Numbered from the stretch's first letter, positions 1 through 7,146 are shown. The stretch is DNA of 11,420 nucleotides from an uncultured Bacillota bacterium (GCA_945928335.1 CAMENK010000014.1:1-11420); one strand, 5' to 3'. Notes: generated by a model not told the origin, from the letters alone. A program made the numbers and translations.

Positions 1-743
1 GCTTCACTTATACTTAAGTCTGAAGCACTCTTACCAAAGTAAGTTTGACTAGCTTGTTCAACACCATAAGATTGATTACCTAAAAATTCACTATTTAAGT
101 AAAGTTCTAAAATATCTTGTTTAGTATATTGTTTTTCTATTTTAAATACTGATAAATATATATCTGTAAATTTTCTAATTATTCCTTGTAAACCTTCACT
201 AGTAGTATCAGTTAAAGTATTTTTACTTACTTGCATTGTTAGAGTAGAAGCACCACCAGCATCACTATGGCCTAGTAATTGTCCAATACTTGCTTTTATA
301 AATCTAGCTAAATCTACACCATTATGTTGAAAAAATCTTGAATCTTCTGTTGCAACTAATGCATCAATTAGTACTTGTGGAAATTCGTCATATGAAAGCT
401 TTATTCTTTTTTCAACTACATCTTCACCAACATTCATTCCTAATGTATAAAAAGGTTCTCCATTTATATCATAAAGTATTGTTGAATCTTTATTAAATAA
501 TAAATCTTCATCAAATTCAGGTGCTTTAATAACTATATATATAACAAATGCAAATACTAATAATATTAGAAGTATAGCTAAACCTGTTATAATACTCAGT
601 ATAATATACCAAATTTTTCTTTTATTCTTTTTTTCTTTTGGTGGTTTATCTTTTTTAGTTTTTTCTTTCTTTAAATTAGCTTTAACTTTATCTTTTTTAT
701 TTCTTAACTTATTAAAATGTATTTTACTTTTTAAACTTGTCAT
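1..743 (-). CDS. class A penicillin-binding protein (PBP1-type), N-terminal part, runs off the left edge
   Basis: Bifunctional peptidoglycan synthase that polymerises lipid II and cross-links the glycan outside the membrane. About 247 codons are visible, starting from ATG at 743-741 with AAGGAG at 759-754. They show a Lys-rich cytoplasmic tail (residues 1-43), one membrane anchor (about 44-72), then a family 51 glycosyltransferase domain. Motif EDSRFFQHNG carries the likely catalytic Glu133. It is followed by GGASTLTMQ (163-171), RKFTDIYLSVFKIEK (190-204) and LELYLN (212-217), and by a YFGK segment near the edge. The transpeptidase domain, if present, lies beyond the window, so a monofunctional glycosyltransferase cannot be strictly excluded. 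The start lies one base after the recU stop and its ribosome site is inside recU, which suggests coupled translation. The recU-ponA order is known from Bacillus. Confidence 0.92.
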   Translation of the reverse strand, partial: MTSLKSKIHFNKLRNKKDKVKANLKKEKTKKDKPPKEKKNKRKIWYIILSIITGLAILLILLVFAFVIYIVIKAPEFDEDLLFNKDSTILYDINGEPFYTLGMNVGEDVVEKRIKLSYDEFPQVLIDALVATEDSRFFQHNGVDLARFIKASIGQLLGHSDAGGASTLTMQVSKNTLTDTTSEGLQGIIRKFTDIYLSVFKIEKQYTKQDILELYLNSEFLGNQSYGVEQASQTYFGKSASDLSISE

Positions 744-744
744 T

Positions 745-1290
745 TTATCTTATCTCCTTAAAATAAATATTATTTACTACTTTAATATAATCTAATCTAG
801 GAATATATCCTTCAGTAATAATATGTCCTTTATTTTGTATTATTTCATATGGAATACTTTTTCTTGTAGTTGTATCTATAAAATCTATTAGATCTTTTCC
901 ATCAAATAAATAAAATTTGTTATTCATAAATATTATTAAGAATACTATTCCTCCATGTCTTATTATATTTCTAATATGAGTGATTTGATGTAATTTAATG
1001 TTACTTAGAGGAAAAGATGTTTTATTTTTACATTCTTTTGCATCAAATTCTATATATTTTCCTTTATATATACCATTATAGTCAAGAGTACTAGTTTCAC
1101 TAAATACAGCTTTATCTATAAGAGTAGTTTGTTTACTTCTAAAACTAACATTAAGTACTTTAATTGGGGTTGGTTTCTTATATATAACAGCTATGTCTTT
1201 ACTTAAATAATAAGTATTAGTTTCATTTATTATACGTTCTAGAAACATTCCTCGATTTTTATATGATATATTTTTTTTATATGTAGGCAC
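745..1290 (-). CDS. recU: Holliday junction resolvase RecU
   Basis: Structure-specific endonuclease that resolves Holliday junctions in recombination repair and chromosome segregation. The protein matches RecU along its length: NRGMFLE near the N terminus, IAVIYKKPTPIKV, the catalytic block STLDYNGIYKGKYIEFDAKE, then HQITHIRNIIRHGGI and a C-terminal RKSIPYEI...GYIPRLDYI...NIYF. The metal-binding PD-(D/E)xK site reads DAK where Bacillus RecU has EAK, a conservative Glu to Asp change. I chose GTG at 1290 because AGGTGA at 1301-1296 lies five bases upstream. The in-frame GTG at 1299 overlaps that ribosome site and would add three residues. From 1290 the length is 181 residues, somewhat shorter than the roughly 200 of Bacillus because the N-terminal tail is shorter. 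It is followed directly by the penicillin-binding protein gene and probably forms an operon with it. Confidence 0.93.
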   Translation of the reverse strand: MPTYKKNISYKNRGMFLERIINETNTYYLSKDIAVIYKKPTPIKVLNVSFRSKQTTLIDKAVFSETSTLDYNGIYKGKYIEFDAKECKNKTSFPLSNIKLHQITHIRNIIRHGGIVFLIIFMNNKFYLFDGKDLIDFIDTTTRKSIPYEIIQNKGHIITEGYIPRLDYIKVVNNIYFKEIR

Positions 1291-1307
1291 ATAAATCACC
1301 TAGGTTA

Positions 1308-1336
1308 ATTATACTATAAAATTGGAAGAAAATCTA
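1308..1336 (-). promoter_or_regulatory. possible recU promoter
   Basis: On the minus strand a perfect TATAAT lies at 1313-1308. At 17 bases spacing the -35 position reads TAGATT (1336-1331), a poor match. Transcription would begin near 1301, at the ribosome site itself, leaving almost no leader. The -10 is convincing, the rest is not. Confidence 0.35.
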
Positions 1337-1376
1337 TTTTACATAGTTATTTAGACAATAATGTGTAAAATTACAG

Positions 1377-1405
1377 TTGTTAAGGTTATTCAGAAATGCT
1401 ATAAT
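1377..1405 (+). promoter_or_regulatory. sigma-A promoter of the 1431 repeat-protein gene
   Basis: TTGTTA at 1377-1382, a 17-base spacer, and TATAAT at 1400-1405 preceded by the extended -10 element TGC. AAGGAG at 1417-1422 then stands eight bases before the ATG at 1431. The leader is short, about 20 bases. Confidence 0.75.
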
Positions 1406-1430
1406 AACATAACAAAAAGGAGTATTTTTA

Positions 1431-1970
1431 ATGTTAAATGAAGAAAATATTAAAAAATTAAGAGAAGAACTAATAAAAAGTTTAAAACAATATCAAAGTA
1501 AAGAAAAAATAAAATTAAATATATCAGGTGATATATTAGATAGGTTAATTTTTGATTATTATAAATCTGAAGATGAAAAAAGGATTGCATTTGATTTTAA
1601 TTTAATTAAAAAATTAGATTTAACTGATGCATTATTTGATAAAGTAAATGTACAAAACATTGATTTTACTGGAAGCAAAGGAGTAAAGATAAATCCTCAA
1701 AAAGTTTATGGGAGATCATTAAAAAAAACAAAGTTGACAAATGTAGAAATAATAGGCTCGTTAGATGGAGTAGATGTAAGGCATACTGATTTTACTGGAA
1801 GCAAAGGAACAAAAATAACCCCTCAAAAAGTTTATGCTAAATCATTATATAGTACAAAATTAGCAGATGTAGAAATAAAAGGATTAGAATCGTTAGAAAT
1901 AATAGACGATAAAGAATATATGGAAGTTGCAGAAGAAATAAGAAGAATATTAAAACCAAATAATAGATAA
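1431..1970 (+). CDS. orphan protein with two tandem 42-residue pentapeptide-like repeats
   Basis: Function not recognised. The 179-residue protein has a charged, probably helical N terminus (residues 1-50), then two tandem copies of a 42-residue unit at about 72-113 and 114-155. Each unit contains DFTGSKG, then K-I-N/T-PQKVY, then SL..TKL..VEI. The spaced Leu/Phe pattern, with small polar residues between, resembles pentapeptide-repeat (right-handed beta-helix) proteins, though the fit to A(D/N)LXX is loose. Weaker partial units flank the two clear ones, and the C terminus is a charged helix. There is no signal peptide or membrane segment, so it is probably cytoplasmic. It has its own promoter and terminator and is a single-gene unit. 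From memory, similar DFTGS/KINPQ repeats occur in uncultured gut Bacillota; a database search would be needed to confirm this. Confidence 0.75.
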   Translation: MLNEENIKKLREELIKSLKQYQSKEKIKLNISGDILDRLIFDYYKSEDEKRIAFDFNLIKKLDLTDALFDKVNVQNIDFTGSKGVKINPQKVYGRSLKKTKLTNVEIIGSLDGVDVRHTDFTGSKGTKITPQKVYAKSLYSTKLADVEIKGLESLEIIDDKEYMEVAEEIRRILKPNNR

Positions 1971-1999
1971 AAAGTCGATTAAATTTAAAATCGATTTTT
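1970..1999 (+). terminator. rho-independent terminator after the repeat-protein gene
   Basis: TCGATT (1975-1980) pairs with AATCGA (1989-1994) around an eight-base loop. The stem extends outward by one G-T pair and four or five A-T pairs into TTTTT at 1995-1999. The stem is AT-rich and thus weak, but it is well placed right after the stop codon and before the hrcA operators. Confidence 0.6.
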
Positions 2000-2011
2000 A
2001 ATTAAAAAAAA

Positions 2012-2038
2012 TTAGCACTTGAATATTGACAATGCTAA
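2012..2038 (+). promoter_or_regulatory. CIRCE operator 1 (HrcA site), overlapping the -35
   Basis: TTAGCACTT (2012-2020), nine bases, CAATGCTAA (2030-2038). This matches the HrcA operator TTAGCACTC-N9-GAGTGCTAA with the standard spacing and three mismatches. The two right-arm mismatches coincide with the end of the TTGACA -35 hexamer (2026-2031), so one sequence serves both RNA polymerase and the repressor. Confidence 0.85.
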
Positions 2039-2054
2039 TACATAGTATTATAAT
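2026..2054 (+). promoter_or_regulatory. sigma-A promoter of the hrcA-grpE-dnaK-dnaJ operon
   Basis: Perfect TTGACA at 2026-2031, 17-base spacer, perfect TATAAT at 2049-2054. Transcription should start near 2061, inside the second CIRCE. The promoter is thus strong but bracketed by two repressor sites, as expected for a heat-inducible chaperone operon. Confidence 0.9.
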
Positions 2055-2058
2055 GTAT

Positions 2059-2084
2059 CTAGCACTTAAAAATTAGAGTGCTAA
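2059..2084 (+). promoter_or_regulatory. CIRCE operator 2 (HrcA site), at the transcription start and in the 5' UTR
   Basis: CTAGCACTT (2059-2067), eight bases, GAGTGCTAA (2076-2084). The right arm is a perfect CIRCE half. The spacer is eight bases rather than the usual nine. It covers the predicted start site and ends just before AAGGAGG, so it is also transcribed and can fold as a hairpin next to the hrcA ribosome site. Confidence 0.88.
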
Positions 2085-2096
2085 AAAGGAGGAGTT

Positions 2097-3101
2097 ATGT
2101 TAGGAAGTAGACAAAAAGATTTATTGAAAGCTATTGTTGAAGAATACATAAAAACTGCACGTCCAGTTGGAAGTAAGAATTTATGTAAGAAATTCAAAGT
2201 GTCTAGTGCAACTATTAGAAATGATATGAGTCTATTAGAAGAAGCTGGATATTTAGAAAAACAACATATCTCTTCAGGAAGGGTGCCTTCTAATTTAGGA
2301 TATAGATACTATGTTGATAATTTAATGGAACCTAAGAAAATAAGTGGTGAAGACATGCTTAAGTTACAGACTATATTTTCTAATAATGAATTAGATTTAA
2401 ATGATGCAATTTTAAAGTGTCTTGAAATTATTAGTGATATAACTAATTATACATCTGTAATTTTAGGTAGTACTTCTAGTGAAAGCTTACTTGAAAAAGT
2501 TGAAATAGTTCCACTAACTGAAGGAAATGTAGTAGCTATAGTAGTTACTGATAAAGGTCATGTTGAAAATAAAAATATTAATATTCCAAAAAATATTGAT
2601 ATGAAAGAAGTTCAAAAGACTGCAGAACTATTAAATAAGATGTTAAGAAAGACACCTATAAATGAAGTGCCTAGTAAACTTGAATTTGAAATAAAACCTA
2701 TAATAGGAAATTATGTAAGAAATTATGAAGTTTTATATAATGCTTTCTATGAGGCATTAAGTTCATTTCAAGGAGAAAAAGATGTTCATTTTGAAGGAAA
2801 AACTAATATATTAAAACAACCAGAATTCAATACAGTTGATAGTGTTAAAAACATTATAAGTAAGTTTGAAAGTAAAGAACTTGTGAGTAAAATTGAAGAA
2901 ACTAACGATGAGGTTAAAGTATATATTGGTGTAGAAAGTGAATTTGATGATAATGTTACTGTAATTAAAACTAAATATAATGCAGGTGATAAAGAGGGCA
3001 CTATCGCTATAATCGGACCTAAAAGAATGGATTATGAGAGAGTTCTTAATATGCTTGAATATATTAAAAGCGAGATAGATAAGAAAGGTGGAAAAATATG
3101 A
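2097..3101 (+). CDS. hrcA: heat-inducible transcription repressor HrcA
   Basis: DNA-binding repressor of class I heat-shock genes. It binds CIRCE and is kept active by the GroEL chaperonin. The 334 residues are close to the usual 340. The N-terminal winged helix (about 1-75) contains ARPVGSKNL, the recognition segment SSATIRNDMSLLEEAGYLEK and the wing SSGRVPSNLGYRYYV. The central part and C terminus form the GAF-like dimerisation domain, ending with GTIAIIGPKRMDYERVLNMLEYI, the conserved HrcA tail. ATG at 2097 follows AAGGAGG at a good distance. It is the first gene of the operon and sits behind two CIRCE sites, so it represses itself. Its TGA stop overlaps the grpE ATG by four bases, which indicates translational coupling. 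Confidence 0.97.
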   Translation: MLGSRQKDLLKAIVEEYIKTARPVGSKNLCKKFKVSSATIRNDMSLLEEAGYLEKQHISSGRVPSNLGYRYYVDNLMEPKKISGEDMLKLQTIFSNNELDLNDAILKCLEIISDITNYTSVILGSTSSESLLEKVEIVPLTEGNVVAIVVTDKGHVENKNINIPKNIDMKEVQKTAELLNKMLRKTPINEVPSKLEFEIKPIIGNYVRNYEVLYNAFYEALSSFQGEKDVHFEGKTNILKQPEFNTVDSVKNIISKFESKELVSKIEETNDEVKVYIGVESEFDDNVTVIKTKYNAGDKEGTIAIIGPKRMDYERVLNMLEYIKSEIDKKGGKI

Positions 3102-3604
3102 ATGAAGAAGTAAAAGATACTAAAAAGCCTAAAAAAGAAAATAAAAATGAAAAAATCATAAAAGATTTAAATGATAAAATAGCCCTTTTAGAAGATAAAA
3201 ATATTAGAGTACAAGCAGAATTTATAAATTATAGAAATAGGGTTGAAAATGAAAAGAATAATATGCTTAAGTATGAAGGAGAATCTTTAATTAAGAGAAT
3301 ACTAGATGTAATAGATGATTTTGAAAGAGCAATTCTTATGGATGACAATGATTTGTCTGATGAGGTTAGTAATTTCTTAAAAGGATTTAAAATGATTTAT
3401 ACTAGACTTATTTCAATATTAGATGAATTAGAAGTTAAGGAAATACAAGTTGAAGGTATTGAGTTTGATCCTTCTATAGCTGAAGCTGTTTTAACTGAAC
3501 ATGATGAAAATAAACCTGAAAATGTTGTGCTAGAAGTACTTAAAAAAGGGTATACTTATAAAGGAAAACTTATAAGACCAGCAATGGTTAAAGTAAATAA
3601 ATAG
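3098..3604 (+). CDS. grpE: nucleotide exchange factor GrpE
   Basis: Co-chaperone that releases ADP from DnaK and so drives the folding cycle in the cytoplasm. At 168 residues it is on the short side for the family. A Lys/Glu-rich N terminus (1-20) leads into a long coiled-coil helix (about 20-60, with AEFINYRNRVENEK), then the helical dimerisation region and the C-terminal beta domain that contacts DnaK. The latter shows EGIEFDPSIAEAVLTE, VLEVLKKGYTYKGKLIRPAMVKV, the GrpE signature. The usual His of FDPxxHEAV is Ala here. The start overlaps the hrcA stop as ATGA, with AAAGGTGG upstream. It ends 18 bases before dnaK. Confidence 0.96.
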   Translation: MNEEVKDTKKPKKENKNEKIIKDLNDKIALLEDKNIRVQAEFINYRNRVENEKNNMLKYEGESLIKRILDVIDDFERAILMDDNDLSDEVSNFLKGFKMIYTRLISILDELEVKEIQVEGIEFDPSIAEAVLTEHDENKPENVVLEVLKKGYTYKGKLIRPAMVKVNK

Positions 3605-3622
3605 GAAAGGAAGAGATAAATT

Positions 3623-5443
3623 ATGAGTAAAATAATAGGTATAGATTTAGGAACTACTAACAGTTGTGTAGCAGTTCTAGAAGGTGGTAAACCAAGCGTT
3701 ATTACTAACGCAGAAGGAGAAAGAACAACTCCAAGTGTTGTTTCTTATAAAAATGGAGAAATTAAGGTAGGTACAGTTGCTAAAAATGAAGCAATTACAT
3801 GTGAAGATGTAGTTAGAAGTAATAAAAGATATATAGGAACTGATCATAAATTCCATGTTAATGGAAAAGATGTTAGTTCTGTTGAAGTAAGTGCACAGAT
3901 TCTTATGAAATTAAAGAAAGATGCAGAAGCTTATTTAAATGATAAAGTAACTAAAGCAGTTATTACAGTACCAGCATATTTTAATGATGCTCAAAGACAA
4001 GCAACTAAAGATGCAGGTAAAGTAGCTGGATTAGAAGTAGAAAGAATTATAAATGAACCTACTGCTGCTGCAATTGCATATGGTATTGATAAACAAGATA
4101 AAAATCAAAAGATTTTAGTGTATGACCTAGGTGGAGGTACATTTGATGTATCTGTTCTAGAAATAGGTGATGGAGTTTACGAAGTATTAGCTACTGCTGG
4201 TAATAATAAACTAGGTGGAGATGATTTTGATCAAAGAGTTATAGATTACTTAGTAAGTGAATTTAAACGTGAAAATGGTATAGATTTAAGTCAAGATAAA
4301 CTTGCTTTACAAAGATTAAAAGATGCTAGTGAAAAAGCTAAGAAAGACTTGTCTAGTGCAGTAACAACTAATGTAAGTTTACCATTTATAACTCAAGGAT
4401 CTAATGGACCACTTCACTTAGAAAAATCAATTACAAGAGCTAAATTTGAAGAATTAATTAGTGATTTAGTAGAAAGCACTACAAAACAAGTTAGAGATGC
4501 ATTAAAAGAAGCTGGATTAAAGTCTAGTGAATTAGATAAAGTATTACTTGTAGGTGGATCAACTCGTATTCCATGTGTACAAGAATTAGTTAAACGTGAA
4601 ACTGGTAAAGAACCAAGTAAAGAAGTTAACCCTGATGAAGTAGTTGCTATGGGTGCTGCAATTCAAGGTGGTGTACTTACTGGTGAAGTTGATGATTTAG
4701 TACTTTTGGATGTAACACCATTAAGTTTAGGTATTGAAACTTTAGGTAATGTTATGACAGTATTGATTCCAAGAAATACAACAATTCCAACTACTAAGAG
4801 TCAAGTGTTCTCAACTGCTGTTGACAATCAACCAGCTGTAGATATACATATTTTACAAGGTGAAAGACCAATGGCGGCTGATAATAAAACATTGGGAAGA
4901 TTCCAATTATCAGATATTCCACCAGCACCAAGAGGTGTACCACAAATTGAAGTATCATTTGATATAGACGCTAATGGTATCGTTAATGTTAAAGCTAAAG
5001 ATTTAGGTACTAATAAAGAACAAAAGATTACTATTACATCAAGTACAAACTTAAGTGATGCTGAAATAGATAAAATGATGAAAGAAGCTGAAGCTAACAA
5101 AGAACAAGATGCTAAACGTAAAGAAGAAGCTGAAGTTAAAAATGAAACTGAACAAATGATTTTCACTAGTGAAAAAGCCATCAAAGATTTAGGTGACAAA
5201 GTAACTGAAGATGAAAAGAAAGAAATAAATGAGCTTATAGATAATGCTAAAAAGGCAATGGAAGGATCTGATATAGATGCTATAAAAGCTGCTAAAGATA
5301 AATTAAGTGAAAAAGCAATGAATTTAAGTGCAAGAGTTTATGAAGAAGCAGCAAAGGCAGCTCAAGCAAATCAAGCTAATGATGCAAATGAATCTAATGA
5401 CTCTAATGATGGAGTTAAAGAAGCAAACTATGAAGAAAAATAA
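3623..5443 (+). CDS. dnaK: molecular chaperone DnaK (Hsp70)
   Basis: ATP-driven chaperone that binds unfolded peptides and works with DnaJ and GrpE. The 606 residues show the ATPase domain first (about 1-355): GIDLGTTNSCVAV at the N terminus, NEPTAAAIAYG, VYDLGGGTFDVSVLEIGDG and LLVGGSTRIP. The interdomain linker is DDLVLLDVTP at 357-366, a slight variant of the common DVLLLDVTP. The substrate-binding domain (LSLGIET, ILQGERPMAADNKTLGRF, DANGIVNVKAKD) follows, then the helical lid. The tail is an Asn/Asp-rich stretch ending NYEEK, as is usual for Gram-positive DnaK. GGAAAGGAAG precedes ATG 3623. A hairpin begins at the stop codon and separates it from dnaJ. Confidence 0.98.
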   Translation: MSKIIGIDLGTTNSCVAVLEGGKPSVITNAEGERTTPSVVSYKNGEIKVGTVAKNEAITCEDVVRSNKRYIGTDHKFHVNGKDVSSVEVSAQILMKLKKDAEAYLNDKVTKAVITVPAYFNDAQRQATKDAGKVAGLEVERIINEPTAAAIAYGIDKQDKNQKILVYDLGGGTFDVSVLEIGDGVYEVLATAGNNKLGGDDFDQRVIDYLVSEFKRENGIDLSQDKLALQRLKDASEKAKKDLSSAVTTNVSLPFITQGSNGPLHLEKSITRAKFEELISDLVESTTKQVRDALKEAGLKSSELDKVLLVGGSTRIPCVQELVKRETGKEPSKEVNPDEVVAMGAAIQGGVLTGEVDDLVLLDVTPLSLGIETLGNVMTVLIPRNTTIPTTKSQVFSTAVDNQPAVDIHILQGERPMAADNKTLGRFQLSDIPPAPRGVPQIEVSFDIDANGIVNVKAKDLGTNKEQKITITSSTNLSDAEIDKMMKEAEANKEQDAKRKEEAEVKNETEQMIFTSEKAIKDLGDKVTEDEKKEINELIDNAKKAMEGSDIDAIKAAKDKLSEKAMNLSARVYEEAAKAAQANQANDANESNDSNDGVKEANYEEK

Positions 5444-5470
5444 TAAAAGGCCTTAATTGGCCTTTTATAT
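5443..5470 (+). terminator. dnaK-dnaJ intercistronic terminator or attenuator
   Basis: Perfect ten-base-pair stem with core AAAAGGCC (5445-5452), loop TTAATT, and GGCCTTTT (5459-5466), starting at the dnaK stop codon. The T run is only four bases and dnaJ follows within 20 bases, without a visible promoter of its own. Partial read-through would give more dnaK than dnaJ message. The hairpin could also protect the dnaK 3' end. Confidence 0.75.
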
Positions 5471-5486
5471 ACCCTAGGAGGAAGTT

Positions 5487-6641
5487 ATGAGTAACAAAAG
5501 AGATTATTATGAGGTATTAGGTGTAGATAAAAATGCTACTGAAGATGAAATTAAAAGTGCTTTTAGAAAATTAGCTAAAAAGTACCATCCAGATATATGT
5601 AAGGAAGAAGGAGGTGCTGAAAAATTTAAAGAAGCACAAGAAGCTTATGCAGTTTTAAGTAATAAAGAAGAGCGTGCTAAGTACGATAGATATGGACATG
5701 CTGCATTCAGTAATGGAGCAGGTGGATATTCTCAAGGAACTTCTGGATTTGATTTCAGTGGTACAGATTTTTCTAGTATATTTGAAGATCTTTTTGGTAG
5801 AGATGATTTTTCTTCATTTGGTGGGGGATTTGGTAACTTTGGAGGCTTTAGTGGATTTGGAAACAAAAAATCTAGAGCAACTAGAGGAAATGATTTAGTC
5901 TATAATTTAAAAATAGATTTTTTAGATGCTGTTTATGGTGGAAAAGAAAATATAACTATTGATTTGGTTACTAATTGTGAAAAATGTGGAGGAAAAGGCG
6001 GTGTAGGCGAAAAAACTTGTTCTACATGTAATGGACGTGGTAGTGTAATTTCTGAAGTAAGTACTATTTTAGGAAGAATTCAAACTAAAACGACTTGTAA
6101 AGATTGTGGTGGAACTGGCTATACTTATGAAAGCACTTGCTCTGAATGTCGTGGTAAAGGTAAAATTAAAACAAGAAAAACTTTTGAAGTTGAGATACCA
6201 AAAGGTATAAATACAGGTGAACAAATAAGATTAAGTGGTAAAGGTGAAGCAGGAGTAAATGGTGGCCCAAATGGTGATTTATATGTTGAATTTACTGTTG
6301 GAAGTCATCCTTTATACACCAGAAAAGAAGATGACTTATATATGGAACTTCCTGTAACCATAACTGATTTGGTCTTGGGTTGTTCAAAAGAAATAAATAC
6401 TTTATATGGAAAAATTGAATTAAAAATAAGTGATGGTAGCCAACCAGGAGAAATATTAAGAGTAAGAGGTAAAGGAATGCCTAATGTTCACAGTGGTAAA
6501 CTAGGAGATTTATATATAACTCTTAAATTAGTTCTACCTAATAAACTAACTAGAACACAAAAGGAATTATTTAAAGATTTATCTAAAACTGAATTAGATG
6601 ATAACGAAGCATTTAGAAGATTTGAAAAATTAAATAAGTAA
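5487..6641 (+). CDS. dnaJ: co-chaperone DnaJ (Hsp40, type I)
   Basis: Delivers unfolded proteins to DnaK and stimulates its ATPase. The 384 residues show the complete type I layout. A J domain (about 5-70) has the HPD motif at 34-36. A Gly/Phe-rich linker follows (about 75-130). A zinc-binding domain has four CxxC pairs at Cys164/167, 178/181, 204/207 and 218/221, each followed by GxG. The C-terminal substrate-binding domains include EIPKGINTGEQIRLSGKGEAG and the repeat-like LRVRGKGMP. AGGAGG lies six bases before ATG 5487. It is the last gene of the hrcA operon, and its stop codon lies inside a strong terminator stem. Expression depends on read-through of the hairpin after dnaK unless a hidden promoter exists. 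Confidence 0.97.
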   Translation: MSNKRDYYEVLGVDKNATEDEIKSAFRKLAKKYHPDICKEEGGAEKFKEAQEAYAVLSNKEERAKYDRYGHAAFSNGAGGYSQGTSGFDFSGTDFSSIFEDLFGRDDFSSFGGGFGNFGGFSGFGNKKSRATRGNDLVYNLKIDFLDAVYGGKENITIDLVTNCEKCGGKGGVGEKTCSTCNGRGSVISEVSTILGRIQTKTTCKDCGGTGYTYESTCSECRGKGKIKTRKTFEVEIPKGINTGEQIRLSGKGEAGVNGGPNGDLYVEFTVGSHPLYTRKEDDLYMELPVTITDLVLGCSKEINTLYGKIELKISDGSQPGEILRVRGKGMPNVHSGKLGDLYITLKLVLPNKLTRTQKELFKDLSKTELDDNEAFRRFEKLNK

Positions 6642-6673
6642 GAAAAATTTAAATTTTCTTGCTTATTTCTTTA
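6632..6673 (+). terminator. terminator of the hrcA-dnaJ operon
   Basis: A 15-pair stem, AAATAAGTAAGAAAA (6632-6646) with TTTTCTTGCTTATTT (6654-6668), one G-T wobble and a seven-base loop, followed by a T-rich tail. It includes the last codons and stop of dnaJ. The downstream half also supplies the possible -35 of the rplS promoter. Confidence 0.8.
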
Positions 6674-6690
6674 CTTTATGATAATATAAT
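6659..6690 (+). promoter_or_regulatory. probable rplS promoter
   Basis: Two overlapping -10 candidates, TAATAT (6682-6687) and TATAAT (6685-6690), lie downstream of TTGCTT (6659-6664). Spacing is 17 bases to the first and 20 to the second. The -35 lies in the arm of the dnaJ terminator. Transcription would start near 6694, at the base of the leader hairpin. Confidence 0.5.
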
Positions 6691-6691
6691 G

Positions 6692-6737
6692 TTGCTTAAT
6701 CCGATGCATTTATATTATGTATGATTAAATAAAGCAA
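6692..6737 (+). ncRNA. candidate ribosomal protein L19 leader hairpin
   Basis: The short rplS leader folds into one long, interrupted stem. TTGCTT (6692-6697) pairs with AAGCAA (6732-6737), and AATC (6698-6701) with GATT (6723-6726). After a two-base internal bulge, ATGCAT (6704-6709) pairs with ATGTAT (6717-6722) around a seven-base loop. A five-base bulge AAATA lies on the 3' side. The stem ends three bases before AAAGGAG. Firmicutes are known to carry a short L19 leader that lets L19 repress its own mRNA. Size and position fit, but I cannot check the consensus. Confidence 0.5.
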
Positions 6738-6754
6738 TGTAAAGGAGAGATATT

Positions 6755-7093
6755 ATGAATCTAATTGATAAGATCAACAAAAAGCAAATCAATCCTAATG
6801 TACCTGAATTTAGAGTAGGAGATACAGTTAGAGTTGATGTTAAAATTGTTGAAGGAAAAAGAGAAAGAATTCAAGCTTATGAAGGTGTAGTAACTGCTCG
6901 TAAAGGTGGAAGCGTATCAGAAACTTTCACAGTTAGAAAGAAATCTGGTAATGTAGGAATAAACAGAGTATTTCCAGTTAATAGTCCTCTAATTGACAAG
7001 ATTACAGTTATTAAGAAAGGTAAAGTTAGAAGAGCTAAATTAAATTTCTTAAAGGATATTAAAGGTGGATTTAAAATTAAAGAAAGAAATTAG
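6755..7093 (+). CDS. rplS: 50S ribosomal protein L19
   Basis: Structural protein of the large ribosomal subunit, located at the interface with the 30S subunit. The 112 residues are the normal length. Diagnostic segments are PEFRVGDTVRVDVKIVEGKRERIQAYEGVVTARKGG, ETFTVRKKSGNVGINRVFPVNSPLIDKI and the basic C terminus KGKVRRAKLNFLKD. ATG 6755 follows AAAGGAG at a normal distance. It has its own promoter, a structured leader that could mediate autoregulation, and its own terminator. The rplS-lepB order is found in several Firmicutes, where it often continues with ylqF/rbgA and rnhB. Those genes are not present here. Confidence 0.98.
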   Translation: MNLIDKINKKQINPNVPEFRVGDTVRVDVKIVEGKRERIQAYEGVVTARKGGSVSETFTVRKKSGNVGINRVFPVNSPLIDKITVIKKGKVRRAKLNFLKDIKGGFKIKERN

Positions 7094-7125
7094 GATAAAA
7101 CCTAGTTTTTTTCTTTATTTTTTTG
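7086..7125 (+). terminator. terminator after rplS
   Basis: TAGG (7091-7094), loop ATAAAA and CCTA (7101-7104) extend outward through A-T and wobble pairs (AAAT with GTTT). Two long T runs follow, up to 7124. The stem includes the rplS stop codon. lepB, 20 bases further on, may depend on read-through. Confidence 0.75.
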
Positions 7126-7146
7126 TACAATATTCTTGGTGATTAT

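Noticed and set aside
1291..1299. GTG at 1299 as the recU start
   Set aside because: It overlaps the AGGTGA ribosome site at 1301-1296; GTG at 1290 is correctly spaced from that site.
4828..5199. Long open frame on the minus strand inside dnaK, and similar ones inside hrcA, the lipoprotein and the MBOAT gene
   Set aside because: No ribosome sites, no recognisable domains, and the strongly conserved forward genes explain the sequence; they are by-products of codon composition.
7123..7146. TTG at 7123 as the lepB start
   Set aside because: It lies in the terminator T tract with no ribosome site; ATG 7147 has GGTGA upstream and gives a normal positively charged N terminus.
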